The notes beneath the pieces were generated by a model. That model saw nothing but the letters and a program-made list of their open reading frames with translations. It was not told where the DNA came from and ran no database searches. This document shows positions 34,801 through 42,216 of a DNA stretch of 64,000 bases, piece after piece. The translations under genes and the position numbers were made by a program. The number at the start of each line of letters is the position of its first letter. Position 1 is the first letter of the stretch. The stretch is from Mycobacterium colombiense (lineage in GTDB: Bacteria > Actinomycetota > Actinomycetes > Mycobacteriales > Mycobacteriaceae), in contig NZ_MBEI01000058.1 in NCBI RefSeq assembly GCF_001953985.1, forward strand, positions 186,001 through 250,000. The letters are read 5' to 3'.

Positions 34801-35059
34801 CCGCGCGCCGCACTTCACCGTCGCCTGGCCGACCGGAGAGATCGGCGGCATGGGTTTGGAAGGCGCCGTGCGCCTTGGTTTCAGCAAGGAACTGGCCGCC
34901 GTCGACGATCCCGCCGAGCGGCAAAGCCTGTTCGATCGCCTGGTGGCCGCGGCCTACGAGCACGGCAAGGCGCTGCGGTCAGCCACCACGTTCGAGCTGG
35001 ACGACGTGATAGACCCAGCAGCCTCCCGGGCCTGGATCACCAGGCTCGCGGGAGGCTGA
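31832..35059 (+). CDS. Single-chain long-chain acyl-CoA carboxylase (BC-BCCP-CT fusion)
   Basis: A 1,075-residue biotin enzyme carrying all activities on one chain. Biotin carboxylase fills about 1-450 (ATP-grasp loop AGGGGRGMRKV, EVNPRIQVEHTVTE). The biotin carrier domain has Lys522 in EAMKMQH. Carboxyltransferase runs from about 575 to the end (RTARENIAELIDPGSF; GGARPGDTDVGG-like loop; CDTPGFMVGPD). It carboxylates acyl-CoA to a malonyl-type thioester using bicarbonate and ATP. The organisation matches the LCC enzyme characterised from M. avium subsp. paratuberculosis; M. tuberculosis uses separate AccA/AccD chains. The ATG overlaps the ligase stop (ATGA). Confidence 0.92.
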   Translation: MNASLLVANRGEIALRIIRTAIELGMRTVAVYAEDDADSPHVHAADEAIGLPGGGPRAYLDQVAMLAAAKSSGASLIHPGYGFLSENAEFANTCAAGGYTFVGPQARVLELLGNKTSARGAAMAAGVPVLPATDGPSSVEDIKAFFAARDGGIMIKALAGGGGRGMRKVHSADQIDDAYHRCAAEAQLGFGDPALFAEALLTDARHIEVQVVAAPAGHQTHAHAVGDRDCSIQRRYQKLVEIAPAQGLSDELRRSLHQAAVRLCARVGLRGLATVEFLVTGEEFVFLEVNPRIQVEHTVTEETTGLDLVAVQLAIAGGASFYQLGLASGIASDGLEVIGEPAARRGIAIQLRVNAETFGPDFSVVGSAGTLTAFSPPSGPGVRVDTYGRAGLVISPHYDSLLAKLIVNVHGSAWQAAVRKARTALAEFGIEGVPTNIGFLRELLTDDRIESGWVSTGFLDERLPELVRAAQSHQQGPRVAAVELYPGEDALRAQLAGTVVEVAPEGAEYAAGGQLVVLEAMKMQHVLVAPEALRTVRVLVTPGQVVGTGDPLLVFTRTEAVGDGESVSAATDLDRPRADLDEVAHRHSLTLDEGRQAAVAKRHSQGRRTARENIAELIDPGSFIEYGALAIAAQRSRRSEEDLIANTPADGLVAGLATIGADRFGRAAAQAVVVSYDYTVLAGTQGMRNHAKTDRVFDLAARKRLPVVLFAEGGGGRPGDTDVGGAAGLDVPTFRMLAALSGKVPLVSVVSGRCFAGNAALAGVCDVIIATPDANIGMGGPAMIEGGGLGVYPPEAIGPIGVQRRNGVVSLVAKDESHAVALAKQYLSYFQGTLSDWTAPDPRLARHVVPQNRLRAYDVHRAIEAIVDVGSVLELRPDYGVGIVTALVRVEGVPYGLIANSTHHLGGAIDAEAADKTGDFLTLCESFRLPVISLCDTPGFMVGPDAEIQAAVRRFGRMFVLGARLTVPLGMIILRKGYGLGAMAMAGGSFRAPHFTVAWPTGEIGGMGLEGAVRLGFSKELAAVDDPAERQSLFDRLVAAAYEHGKALRSATTFELDDVIDPAASRAWITRLAGG

Positions 35060-35071
35060 AGGGTTCAGCGA

Positions 35072-35413
35072 CTATGCGTGGCCGGAACCGCAGCCGACGC
35101 CGGGCAGACAGCCCTGCCCGCCGGGAATGCCGCCGGGGCCCGCGTTCTGCCCCCCGGAGCCGCAGCCGACGCCTGGGACGCAGCCCTGGCCGCCCGGACC
35201 GCCGCCGGGGCCGTTGAACTGGCCGCCGGAGCCGCAGTTTCCGTTGGCGTCGCAGCCCCCGCCGCCCGGGTCTTGCTTGAAGGTGACGTGCGTGGGTGCG
35301 GCGGTTGGTCCGGCGACGTAGACGTCAGCAGCGGCCGCGGGAGCGGCGGCGATGGCCGCAGCGACAGCCCCGGCAACAACCAGCGGTTTCATGAGTGTCA
35401 ATTTCGATAGCAT
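35072..35413 (-). CDS. Small secreted Gly/Cys-rich repeat protein
   Basis: A 113-residue protein: Lys-containing N-terminus, hydrophobic run (LVVAGAVAAAIAAAPAAAA) and an AxA signal-peptidase site near residue 30. The mature part is low-complexity, with three C-x5-C units (CDANGNC, CVPGVGC, CLPGVGC), each followed by GSGGQ- or GSGH-type linkers and GPGGxPGGQG spacers. Function unknown; it resembles small glycine-rich exported proteins of mycobacteria. ATG 35413 is preferred with a GAGGTGG site about 11 bases upstream; ATG 35392 would still leave a signal peptide. It converges on the carboxylase gene. Confidence 0.7.
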   Translation of the reverse strand: MLSKLTLMKPLVVAGAVAAAIAAAPAAAADVYVAGPTAAPTHVTFKQDPGGGGCDANGNCGSGGQFNGPGGGPGGQGCVPGVGCGSGGQNAGPGGIPGGQGCLPGVGCGSGHA

Positions 35414-35526
35414 GCGCGTGGCATACCACCTCAACACATGTTCAAAACATCGCGAATAAAATTCGACGGCAAACGAAGTCCCCGCTGCTCAACGGCGGCT
35501 CCCACCGCGACGGAAGGCCCGACACC

Positions 35527-36309
35527 ATGACCTCACAAGATCTGACCGGCCGAACCGCGATCATCACCGGCGCATCGCGCGGAATCGGGCTGTCGATCGC
35601 CCAGCAGCTGGCGGCCGCGGGGGCCAACGTGGTGCTCACCGCGCGCAAGCAGGAGGCCGCCGAGGAGGCCGCCGCTCAGGTGGGGAAGCAGGCCCTCGGG
35701 GTGGGCGCCCACGCGGTCGACGAGGCCGCGGCGCGCCGCTGCGTCGAGCTCACACTGGAGCGCTTCGGCAGCGTCGACATCCTGATCAACAACGCCGGAA
35801 CCAACCCGGCATACGGTCCGCTGATCGAGCAGGATCATGCCCGCTTCACCAAGATCTTCGACGTCAACCTATGGGCCCCGCTGCTGTGGACCTCACTCGT
35901 GGTCAAGTCGTGGATGGGTGAGCACGGCGGGACGATCGTCAACACGGCCTCCATCGGCGGCTTGCATCAATCGCCGGCGATGGGCATGTACAACGCCACC
36001 AAGGCCGCGCTGATCCACGTCACCAAGCAACTGGCGCTGGAACTTTCGCCGCGCATCAGGGTCAATGCGATATGCCCGGGTGTGGTGCGCACCCGGCTCG
36101 CCGAGGCGCTGTGGAAGGACCACGAGGACCCGCTGGCGTCGTCGATCGCGCTCGGTCGCATCGGGGAGCCGATCGACGTGGCCGCGGCCGTCGCCTTCCT
36201 GGTCTCCGACGCCGCGAGCTGGATCACCGGCGAGACCATGGTGATCGACGGTGGTCTGCTGCTGGGTGCCGCACAGGGTTTCCAGTCCGCACCGGGCGGC
36301 GCGCAATGA
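35527..36309 (+). CDS. Short-chain dehydrogenase/reductase (Rv2766c-like)
   Basis: A 260-residue classical SDR. Cofactor motif TGASRGIG is at 14-21, NNAG is in ILINNAGTNPAYG, and the active-site YxxxK is Tyr155/Lys159 (MYNATK). It probably reduces a 3-oxoacyl or related ketone with NADPH. Rv2766c stands at the same place relative to thyA in M. tuberculosis. Here it is followed, with an ATGA overlap, by two acyl-CoA dehydrogenase genes, which suggests a beta-oxidation-like unit. Confidence 0.88.
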   Translation: MTSQDLTGRTAIITGASRGIGLSIAQQLAAAGANVVLTARKQEAAEEAAAQVGKQALGVGAHAVDEAAARRCVELTLERFGSVDILINNAGTNPAYGPLIEQDHARFTKIFDVNLWAPLLWTSLVVKSWMGEHGGTIVNTASIGGLHQSPAMGMYNATKAALIHVTKQLALELSPRIRVNAICPGVVRTRLAEALWKDHEDPLASSIALGRIGEPIDVAAAVAFLVSDAASWITGETMVIDGGLLLGAAQGFQSAPGGAQ

Positions 36310-37496
36310 CCGCCGTCGACACGGCCGACCTGGACGCGCGGGTGCAGGCACTGCTCGACGAGCACGATCCGGCGACCAGCGACCCACGCGACTTCCTTGG
36401 CGCACAATACGATGCGGGACTGGCCTGGGTGCACCTACCGCACGGCTTCGGCGGGCTGGACCTGCCGCGGACCGCTCAGGAGCGCGTCGACGCCCGGCTG
36501 GCCGCCGCCGGCGCACCGGTGGGCGGCACCCGCAAGAATTACATCGGCATGGGCATGGCCGCGCCGACGATCGCGGCCTTCGGCACCGACGAGCAGAAGC
36601 GAAAGTTCTTGCGCCCGTTGTTCACCGGTGAGCAGATCTACTGCCAGCTGTTCAGCGAACCGGGCGCCGGATCCGACCTGGCCGGGGTGGCCACCCGTGC
36701 GGTGCGAGACGGCGACGACTGGATTGTCAACGGGCAGAAGGTGTGGACGTCGCAGGCGCAACACGCGCAGATGGCCATCCTGGTCGCCCGGACCGATCCG
36801 GCCGTGCCGAAGCACCACGGTCTGACCTACTTCCTCTGCGACCTGACGCAACCGGGGGTCGATATCCGGCCGTTGCGCCAGATCACCGGCGAGGCGGAAT
36901 TCAACGAGGTATTTCTCACCGAAGTCCGGGTGCCCGATGCCAACCGGCTCGGCCCGGAGGGCGGTGGCTGGCGGGTCGCGACGACCACGCTCAACAACGA
37001 ACGCGTCGCCATCGGGTCGCGTGCCGGCGTCCCACGGGAAGGCGGCCACATCGGCAAGGTCGCCGCGGCCTGGCGCGACGAGCCGGAACTGCGTAACCCC
37101 GCGATGCACGACCAGCTGATGCGGCTGTGGGTCGAGGCGGAGGTCTTTCGGCTCGCCGGTGAACGGTTGCGGCAACAGGCGGCCACGGGTCAGCCCGGCC
37201 CCGAGGGCGCCGGCATGAAGGTGGCTTTTGCCAAACTGGCGCAAGCGATCTCGGGCTTCGAGATCGAGCTGCACGCCGAATCCGGGCTGCTCTACGATGA
37301 CTGGACCATGCGCAGGCCCGAGACGGTCGACCTGGTCGGTCGCGGGCCCGGCTACCGCTACCTGCGGGCGCGCGGCAACTCGATCGAGGGCGGCACGTCA
37401 GAGATCCTGCGCAACACCATCTCCGAGCGCATCCTCGGCCTGCCGGGTGAACATCGTGTCGACAAGGACGTCGCGTGGAAGGACCTGCCCCGATGA
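36306..37496 (+). CDS. Acyl-CoA dehydrogenase (FadE-type), first subunit
   Basis: A 396-residue acyl-CoA dehydrogenase: FAD-contact motif CQLFSEPGAGSDLAG, NGQKVWTSQAQ, and the C-terminal signature GNSIEGGTSEILRN. It introduces an alpha-beta double bond into an acyl-CoA chain. It is followed by a second, divergent FadE with an ATGA overlap. In mycobacteria such adjacent pairs form alpha2-beta2 heterotetramers, often for steroid side chains or unusual acyl groups, so this is likely one half of one enzyme. Confidence 0.9.
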   Translation: MTAVDTADLDARVQALLDEHDPATSDPRDFLGAQYDAGLAWVHLPHGFGGLDLPRTAQERVDARLAAAGAPVGGTRKNYIGMGMAAPTIAAFGTDEQKRKFLRPLFTGEQIYCQLFSEPGAGSDLAGVATRAVRDGDDWIVNGQKVWTSQAQHAQMAILVARTDPAVPKHHGLTYFLCDLTQPGVDIRPLRQITGEAEFNEVFLTEVRVPDANRLGPEGGGWRVATTTLNNERVAIGSRAGVPREGGHIGKVAAAWRDEPELRNPAMHDQLMRLWVEAEVFRLAGERLRQQAATGQPGPEGAGMKVAFAKLAQAISGFEIELHAESGLLYDDWTMRRPETVDLVGRGPGYRYLRARGNSIEGGTSEILRNTISERILGLPGEHRVDKDVAWKDLPR

Positions 37497-38596
37497 GCGC
37501 GCACACCGCCGACCTGTTGTACTCCGACACCGAAGAGGCGTTGCGGGCCGGCGTCCGTCAGCTGTTCGCCGAACGGTGCCCGCCCGAATCGGTCGCACGC
37601 GCCTATGATGCGCAACCGCAAGACTTTTCGGGAGTGTGGCGCACGCTGGCCGGCGAACTGGGCGTGGCCGGCCTGCTGGTTCCGGAGTCGCTGGGCGGCG
37701 CCGACGCCAGCGCCCGCGAGGCCGCCGTGGTCATGGAGGAGATCGGCCGGGCCGTCGCGCCGGTGCCTTTCCTGTCCAGCGCGGTCCTCGCCACGATCGC
37801 GCTGCTGCGTGCCGGTGACACCGAGAACGTCCCGGCGCTGGCCCAGGGCGCGCTGACCGCGGCGTTGGTGGTGCCGTTGCCGACCGCACCGGGCGACCCG
37901 ATCACGTGCGTCAGCGGCGGCGCCGACGGGCTGAGCGGGTCGGTCACCAGTGTGGCCGGCGCCGACGCCGCCGATGTGCTGGTGGTCCCGGTCGCCGGGC
38001 GCGAAGGGCTCGAGCTGCACACCGTCGCCCGCGACGCGGCGGGCGTGCAGATCTCCCCGGCGCTCGCCCTGGACATGACCAGACCCCTTGCCGCCGTGTC
38101 GTTTTCGGGATCTCCGTCGTCCCGGGTCGGGGCGGGCGACCAGCCGGTCACCGAAGCCATCCGGACGGCGGCGGCCCTGCTGGCGTCCGAGCAACTCGGG
38201 GTCGCCCAGTGGTGCTTCGAGACCACGCTGCAGTACGTAAGGGAGCGCAGGCAGTTCGGCCGCACCATCGGCTCCTACCAGGCGATCAAGCACCGGCTGG
38301 CCGACCTGTGGTTCGAGGTCGGCGCGGCCACGGCCGCGGCCCGCTACGCGGCCGACACCTGCGCCGCCGGCAGCCCCGACGCGGACGCCGCGGCGGCCAT
38401 CGCCCAGGCCTACTGCAGCGATGTCGCGGTGCACGCCGCCGAGGAGTGTGTGCAGCTGCACGGTGGCATCGGGATGACCTGGGAGTATCCGGCGCACCTG
38501 TACCTCAAGCGGGCCAAGAGCGACCAGTTGGCGTTCGGTACCGCCTACCGTCACCGTTCCCGCCTGGCCGAATTGGTGGACCTGCCGGCGTTCTGA
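37493..38596 (+). CDS. Acyl-CoA dehydrogenase (FadE-type), second subunit
   Basis: A 367-residue partner of the preceding FadE. The N-terminal helical domain is recognisable (TEEALRAGVRQLFAERCPPE), the middle beta domain is weakly conserved, and the C-terminal domain has YVRERRQFGRTIGSYQAIKHRLAD (residues in the shared helical core) and QLHGGIGMTWEYPAHLYLKR. It lacks the GGTSEILRN ending of its neighbour, typical of the second chain of heterotetrameric FadE enzymes. The start is decided by the ATGA overlap. Confidence 0.88.
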   Translation: MSAHTADLLYSDTEEALRAGVRQLFAERCPPESVARAYDAQPQDFSGVWRTLAGELGVAGLLVPESLGGADASAREAAVVMEEIGRAVAPVPFLSSAVLATIALLRAGDTENVPALAQGALTAALVVPLPTAPGDPITCVSGGADGLSGSVTSVAGADAADVLVVPVAGREGLELHTVARDAAGVQISPALALDMTRPLAAVSFSGSPSSRVGAGDQPVTEAIRTAAALLASEQLGVAQWCFETTLQYVRERRQFGRTIGSYQAIKHRLADLWFEVGAATAAARYAADTCAAGSPDADAAAAIAQAYCSDVAVHAAEECVQLHGGIGMTWEYPAHLYLKRAKSDQLAFGTAYRHRSRLAELVDLPAF

Positions 38597-38698
38597 CGTT
38601 CGGCGCCGTCGCCATGCTTGAGCTCGCGGTGATTTTTGCCTGTGCGCTCGCGAAAGCCGGCCGAGCCACCCGAATTTGCTGCGAGGTTGGCATCTCGG

Positions 38699-38732
38699 CG
38701 CCCGGCCGACGGGTCGAGCGCCCGGCCGACGG
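38699..38732. repeat. Two direct copies of a 14-bp GC unit
   Basis: CGCCCGGCCGACGG occurs at 38699-38712 and 38719-38732 with a 20-bp period, in the 173-bp gap before the glycosyltransferase gene. The remainder of that gap shows no gene. Two helical turns apart on the same face, the copies could be regulator sites, but duplication by slippage is as likely. Confidence 0.45.
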
Positions 38733-38769
38733 ATAGAGTTTGCCGACCAGGCAGGTGGGAGTGGCACGA

Positions 38770-39984
38770 ATGCGGGTGTTGCTGTCGGCGTACGACTCGC
38801 GCGGTGGCGTCGAGCCGCTCGCCGCGCTCGCGGTGCACCTGCGGGCGCTCGGCGTCGACGCACGGGTGAGCGCGCCGCCGGACGCGGAATTCGCTGAGCT
38901 GCTGGCCCGTGTGGACGTGCCGCTGCTGCCGTTCGGCGACTCGCTGCGGGCGATGAAGACCGGGGCGATTCCGTCGGAGGCGGACCTCCGCCGGCACCTG
39001 GACGGCCTGATCGCCGTGCAGTTCGATGCCGTGGCCGACGCGGCCGAGGGCTGCGATGCGCTGGTGGTGGCCGCCGTGCTGCCGGCCGCCGCGGGCGCGC
39101 GATCTGTGGCCGAAAGCCTGGGGATCCGCTACGTCTACGTCAGTTACCAGCCCACCATCCTGCCGTCGCCGCACCACCCGCCGCCGACGTACGCCAACGG
39201 GCCGTTCCCGCCCGGCACGGTCGACAACCGGCTGCTGTGGCAACTCGACGGCCTGCACATGCAGGAGCCGTTCGGCGCGACGCTCAACGGTCACCGGGCG
39301 GCCATCGGACTGCCGCCGCTGGACAACCTGCGCGACTACGCGCTGACCGACCGCCCGTGGCTGGCGACCGATCCGATCCTGGACCCGTGGCAGCCCGCCG
39401 ACCTCGACATCGTCCAGACCGGCGCCTGGCTGCTGCGCGACGAACGCCCGCTGCCCGCCGAGGTGGAAGAATTCCTCGACGCCGACGCGCCCCCGGTCTA
39501 TGTCGGCTTCGGCAGCATGCCGATGCGTGCCTCGCACGACGCCGCGCGGACGGCCATCGAGGCGATCCGCGCGCAGGGCCGCCGGGCCGTGGTCTCGCGC
39601 GGCTGGGCCGACCTGGCCCCGATCGACGACGGCGACGACTGCCTGGCCGTCGGCGAGGTCAACCACCAGGCGCTGTTCGCGCGGGTCGCCGCCGTCGTGC
39701 ACCACGGCGGGGCGGGCACCACGACGACGGCCGCCCGGGCCGGCGCGCCGCAGGTGGTGGTGCCTCAGGGGGCCGACCAGCCCTACTGGGCGACCCGGGT
39801 GCGCGACCTGGGCATCGGCGCCGCCCATGACGGCCCCACCCCGACCCCCGAGTCGCTGTCGACCGCGCTCAAGGCGGTCCTGACCGAGCAGACCCGCGCG
39901 CGGGCGGGATCCGTGGCCGCCACGATCCGCACCGACGGCACCTCGGTGGCCGCGACGCTGCTGATGACCGCGCTAACGCGGTAG
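38770..39984 (+). CDS. GT1-family glycosyltransferase
   Basis: A 404-residue UDP-glycosyltransferase-like protein. The N-terminal acceptor domain begins MRVLLSAYDSRGGVEPLAAL, and the C-terminal donor domain has HHGGAGTTTTAARAGAPQVVVPQGADQPYWA, the sugar-nucleotide signature. It resembles mycobacterial Gtf enzymes for glycopeptidolipids and the Rv1524/Rv1526c type; the acceptor is unknown. ATG 38770 is chosen to match the family start; GTG 38761, in frame and closer to GGTGGGA, is an alternative. The end overlaps the convergent hydrolase gene by 12 bases. Confidence 0.85.
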   Translation: MRVLLSAYDSRGGVEPLAALAVHLRALGVDARVSAPPDAEFAELLARVDVPLLPFGDSLRAMKTGAIPSEADLRRHLDGLIAVQFDAVADAAEGCDALVVAAVLPAAAGARSVAESLGIRYVYVSYQPTILPSPHHPPPTYANGPFPPGTVDNRLLWQLDGLHMQEPFGATLNGHRAAIGLPPLDNLRDYALTDRPWLATDPILDPWQPADLDIVQTGAWLLRDERPLPAEVEEFLDADAPPVYVGFGSMPMRASHDAARTAIEAIRAQGRRAVVSRGWADLAPIDDGDDCLAVGEVNHQALFARVAAVVHHGGAGTTTTAARAGAPQVVVPQGADQPYWATRVRDLGIGAAHDGPTPTPESLSTALKAVLTEQTRARAGSVAATIRTDGTSVAATLLMTALTR

Positions 39985-40722
39985 CGCCGACGCGAACAGC
40001 TCCGTCATCGCGTCCCAATGCCGCTCGGCCGCGGCGGCGTCGTACGGCGCGTTGTCCGGAACCGCGAATCCGTGCTCGGCCGAATACCACTCGATGGTGT
40101 GCTCGACACCGGCCGCCGTCAGCGCCTTGTCGAGCTGCTCGGCGTGACCGGCGGTGAACGACGCGTCGTTCTTGGCGCCGCCCACGTACACCGTGGCGCT
40201 CATCCGGTCGGCCAGCAGGTGCGGGCTGTCCTCGGTGTCGGTCACCAGCCCGCCGCCGTGGAAGGACGCCGCCGCGGCCACCCGGTCGGGCACCCGCCCG
40301 GCCACCATCAGCGACGTCCGGCCGCCCATGCAGTAGCCGCACACCCCGAATCGCTCGCCGAGCACCTCCGGGCGCGCGGCCAGATAGTCGAAGAACGCGC
40401 CGGCGTCGGCGGCCATCCGGTCCGGCGTCACGCTGCCGATCATCGAGAACAGGCGGCCCCGCTCCTTCTTGTCGCTGAACACGGTCGCCATGTCGAACGG
40501 CGCCCAGTCCGCGGTGCGGTAGTAGACGTCGGGAAGCAGCACGGTGTAGCCGAAGCCGGCCAGCTTGGCGGCCATCTGCTGGAATGTGTCGCGCACGCCG
40601 CCGGCGTCGGGATACATGACCACACCGGGCCACGGGACTTGGGATTCCGGGCCGTCGGGGGTGAACAGGTGCACCGTGCAGGTGCCATCGGGGGTGGTGA
40701 CGACGTCGATGATGTTCGGCAT
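39973..40722 (-). CDS. Dienelactone hydrolase family protein (Rv2765 homologue)
   Basis: A 249-residue alpha/beta hydrolase. The nucleophile is Cys in GVCGYCMGGRTS, the usual dienelactone hydrolase G-x-C-x-G-G elbow, and the triad His is in SAEHGFAVPD. The family opens dienelactones or small esters. Rv2765 lies beside thyA, divergent from it, in M. tuberculosis, as here (42 bases between starts). The ATG at 40722 begins MPNIIDVVT and is favoured over longer open frame upstream, which crosses the thyA gene. Confidence 0.85.
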   Translation of the reverse strand: MPNIIDVVTTPDGTCTVHLFTPDGPESQVPWPGVVMYPDAGGVRDTFQQMAAKLAGFGYTVLLPDVYYRTADWAPFDMATVFSDKKERGRLFSMIGSVTPDRMAADAGAFFDYLAARPEVLGERFGVCGYCMGGRTSLMVAGRVPDRVAAAASFHGGGLVTDTEDSPHLLADRMSATVYVGGAKNDASFTAGHAEQLDKALTAAGVEHTIEWYSAEHGFAVPDNAPYDAAAAERHWDAMTELFASALPR

Positions 40723-40764
40723 GGCACCCGTTTTACTCCGCGGGCCTAGACGTATTCTGGCGGC

Positions 40765-41565
40765 GTGCCGATCCCGACGCCCTACGAGGACTTGCTCCGC
40801 CTGGTGCTCGACCAGGGAACGGCCAAATCCGACCGCACCGGCACCGGGACCCGCAGCATGTTCGGTCAGCAGCTGCGCTATGACCTGGCGGCCGGCTTCC
40901 CGCTGCTCACCACCAAGAAGGTGCACCTCAAGTCGGTGATCTACGAACTGCTGTGGTTCCTGCGCGGCGATTCCAACGTCGCCTGGCTGCACGAGCACGG
41001 CGTCACCATCTGGGACGAATGGGCAAGCAGCACAGGAGATCTCGGGCCGATCTACGGGGTGCAGTGGCGGTCCTGGCCGACGCCGTCGGGCGAGCACGTC
41101 GATCAGATCAGCGCGGCCCTCGACCTGCTGCGCACCGACCCCGACTCGCGGCGCATCATCGTGTCGGCCTGGAATGTCGGCGAAATCCCGCAGATGGCGC
41201 TGCCGCCGTGTCACGCGTTCTTCCAGTTCTACGTGGCCGACGGGCGGCTGAGCTGCCAGCTCTACCAGCGCAGCGCCGACCTGTTCCTGGGTGTGCCGTT
41301 CAACATCGCCAGCTATGCGCTGCTGACGCACATGATGGCCGCCCAGGCCGGCCTCGCGGTCGGCGAGTTCGTGTGGACGGGCGGGGACTGTCACATCTAC
41401 GACAACCACGTCGAGCAGGTGCGGTTGCAGCTGAGCCGCGACCCCCGGCCGTACCCGGAACTCGTTCTGGGCGCCCGGGATTCGATCTTCGATTACACCT
41501 ACGACGACGTCGTCGTAAAGAACTACGACCCACATCCGGCGATCAAAGCCCCAGTCGCTGTATGA
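40765..41565 (+). CDS. thyA: Thymidylate synthase (folate-dependent)
   Basis: Methylates dUMP to dTMP using methylenetetrahydrofolate, releasing dihydrofolate. 266 residues against 263 in M. tuberculosis; the body is nearly identical from TPYEDLLR on. Catalytic Cys149 (LPPCHAFFQFYV), RSADLFLGVPFN and the dUMP-binding DCHIYDNHVEQV are all present. GTG start. dfrA follows 61 bases downstream, pairing the enzyme with the recycler of its folate product. The genome also carries thyX at 46739. Confidence 0.98.
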   Translation: MPIPTPYEDLLRLVLDQGTAKSDRTGTGTRSMFGQQLRYDLAAGFPLLTTKKVHLKSVIYELLWFLRGDSNVAWLHEHGVTIWDEWASSTGDLGPIYGVQWRSWPTPSGEHVDQISAALDLLRTDPDSRRIIVSAWNVGEIPQMALPPCHAFFQFYVADGRLSCQLYQRSADLFLGVPFNIASYALLTHMMAAQAGLAVGEFVWTGGDCHIYDNHVEQVRLQLSRDPRPYPELVLGARDSIFDYTYDDVVVKNYDPHPAIKAPVAV

Positions 41566-41626
41566 AGCGCGCCGGCCACCAGGCCGGCTGGGGCGGCTCG
41601 CAAGCCGGGATCAAGGAGTAGCGCGT

Positions 41627-42151
41627 ATGACCGAGGTGGGCCTGGTGTGGGCTCAGTCGACCTCCGGCGTCATCGGGCGCGGCGGCGACATCCCCTGGAA
41701 GGTGCCGGAGGACCTTTCCCGGTTCAAAGAGGTGACCATCGGACACCCCGTGATCATGGGCCGGCGGACCTGGGACTCGTTACCGGCGAAGGTGCGCCCC
41801 CTGCCGGGCCGGCGCAATGTGGTCCTGTCCCGCGACACCGGCTTCGTCGCCGAGGGCGCGCAGGTGGCCGCGACCATGGAGGAGGCCCTCGCCCACGGCG
41901 CGGACGGCCCCGAGACGTGGGTCATCGGCGGCGAGCAGATTTATTTGCTGGGGCTGCCGTATGCCAGCCGCTGCGAGGTCACCGAGATCGAAATCGATTT
42001 GCGACGCGACGACGACGATGCGCTGGCGCCGACACTGGACGACACTTGGGTAGGTGAAACGGGGGAGTGGCTGGCCAGCCGCTCGGGGCTGCGGTATCGC
42101 TTCCACAGCTATCGGCGGCCCTCCGCGCACCCGTTCGCGCCCTCGGCCTGA
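41627..42151 (+). CDS. dfrA: Dihydrofolate reductase
   Basis: NADPH-dependent reduction of dihydrofolate, target of trimethoprim-type drugs. The fold's markers are GLVWAQSTSGVIGRGGDIPW, the catalytic acid in PEDLSRFKEVT, MGRRTWDSLP, and the cofactor loop WVIGGEQIY. At 174 residues it is about 15 longer than the M. tuberculosis enzyme (159), due to a Pro/Ala-rich tail after FHSYRR. Cotranscribed with thyA. Confidence 0.97.
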   Translation: MTEVGLVWAQSTSGVIGRGGDIPWKVPEDLSRFKEVTIGHPVIMGRRTWDSLPAKVRPLPGRRNVVLSRDTGFVAEGAQVAATMEEALAHGADGPETWVIGGEQIYLLGLPYASRCEVTEIEIDLRRDDDDALAPTLDDTWVGETGEWLASRSGLRYRFHSYRRPSAHPFAPSA

Positions 42152-42216
42152 CCTGACATACTCGGACTCGGGGCGGGTCGGACAGCGTCAACCAGGCGTT
42201 TGGAGAGAAGGGGGAA

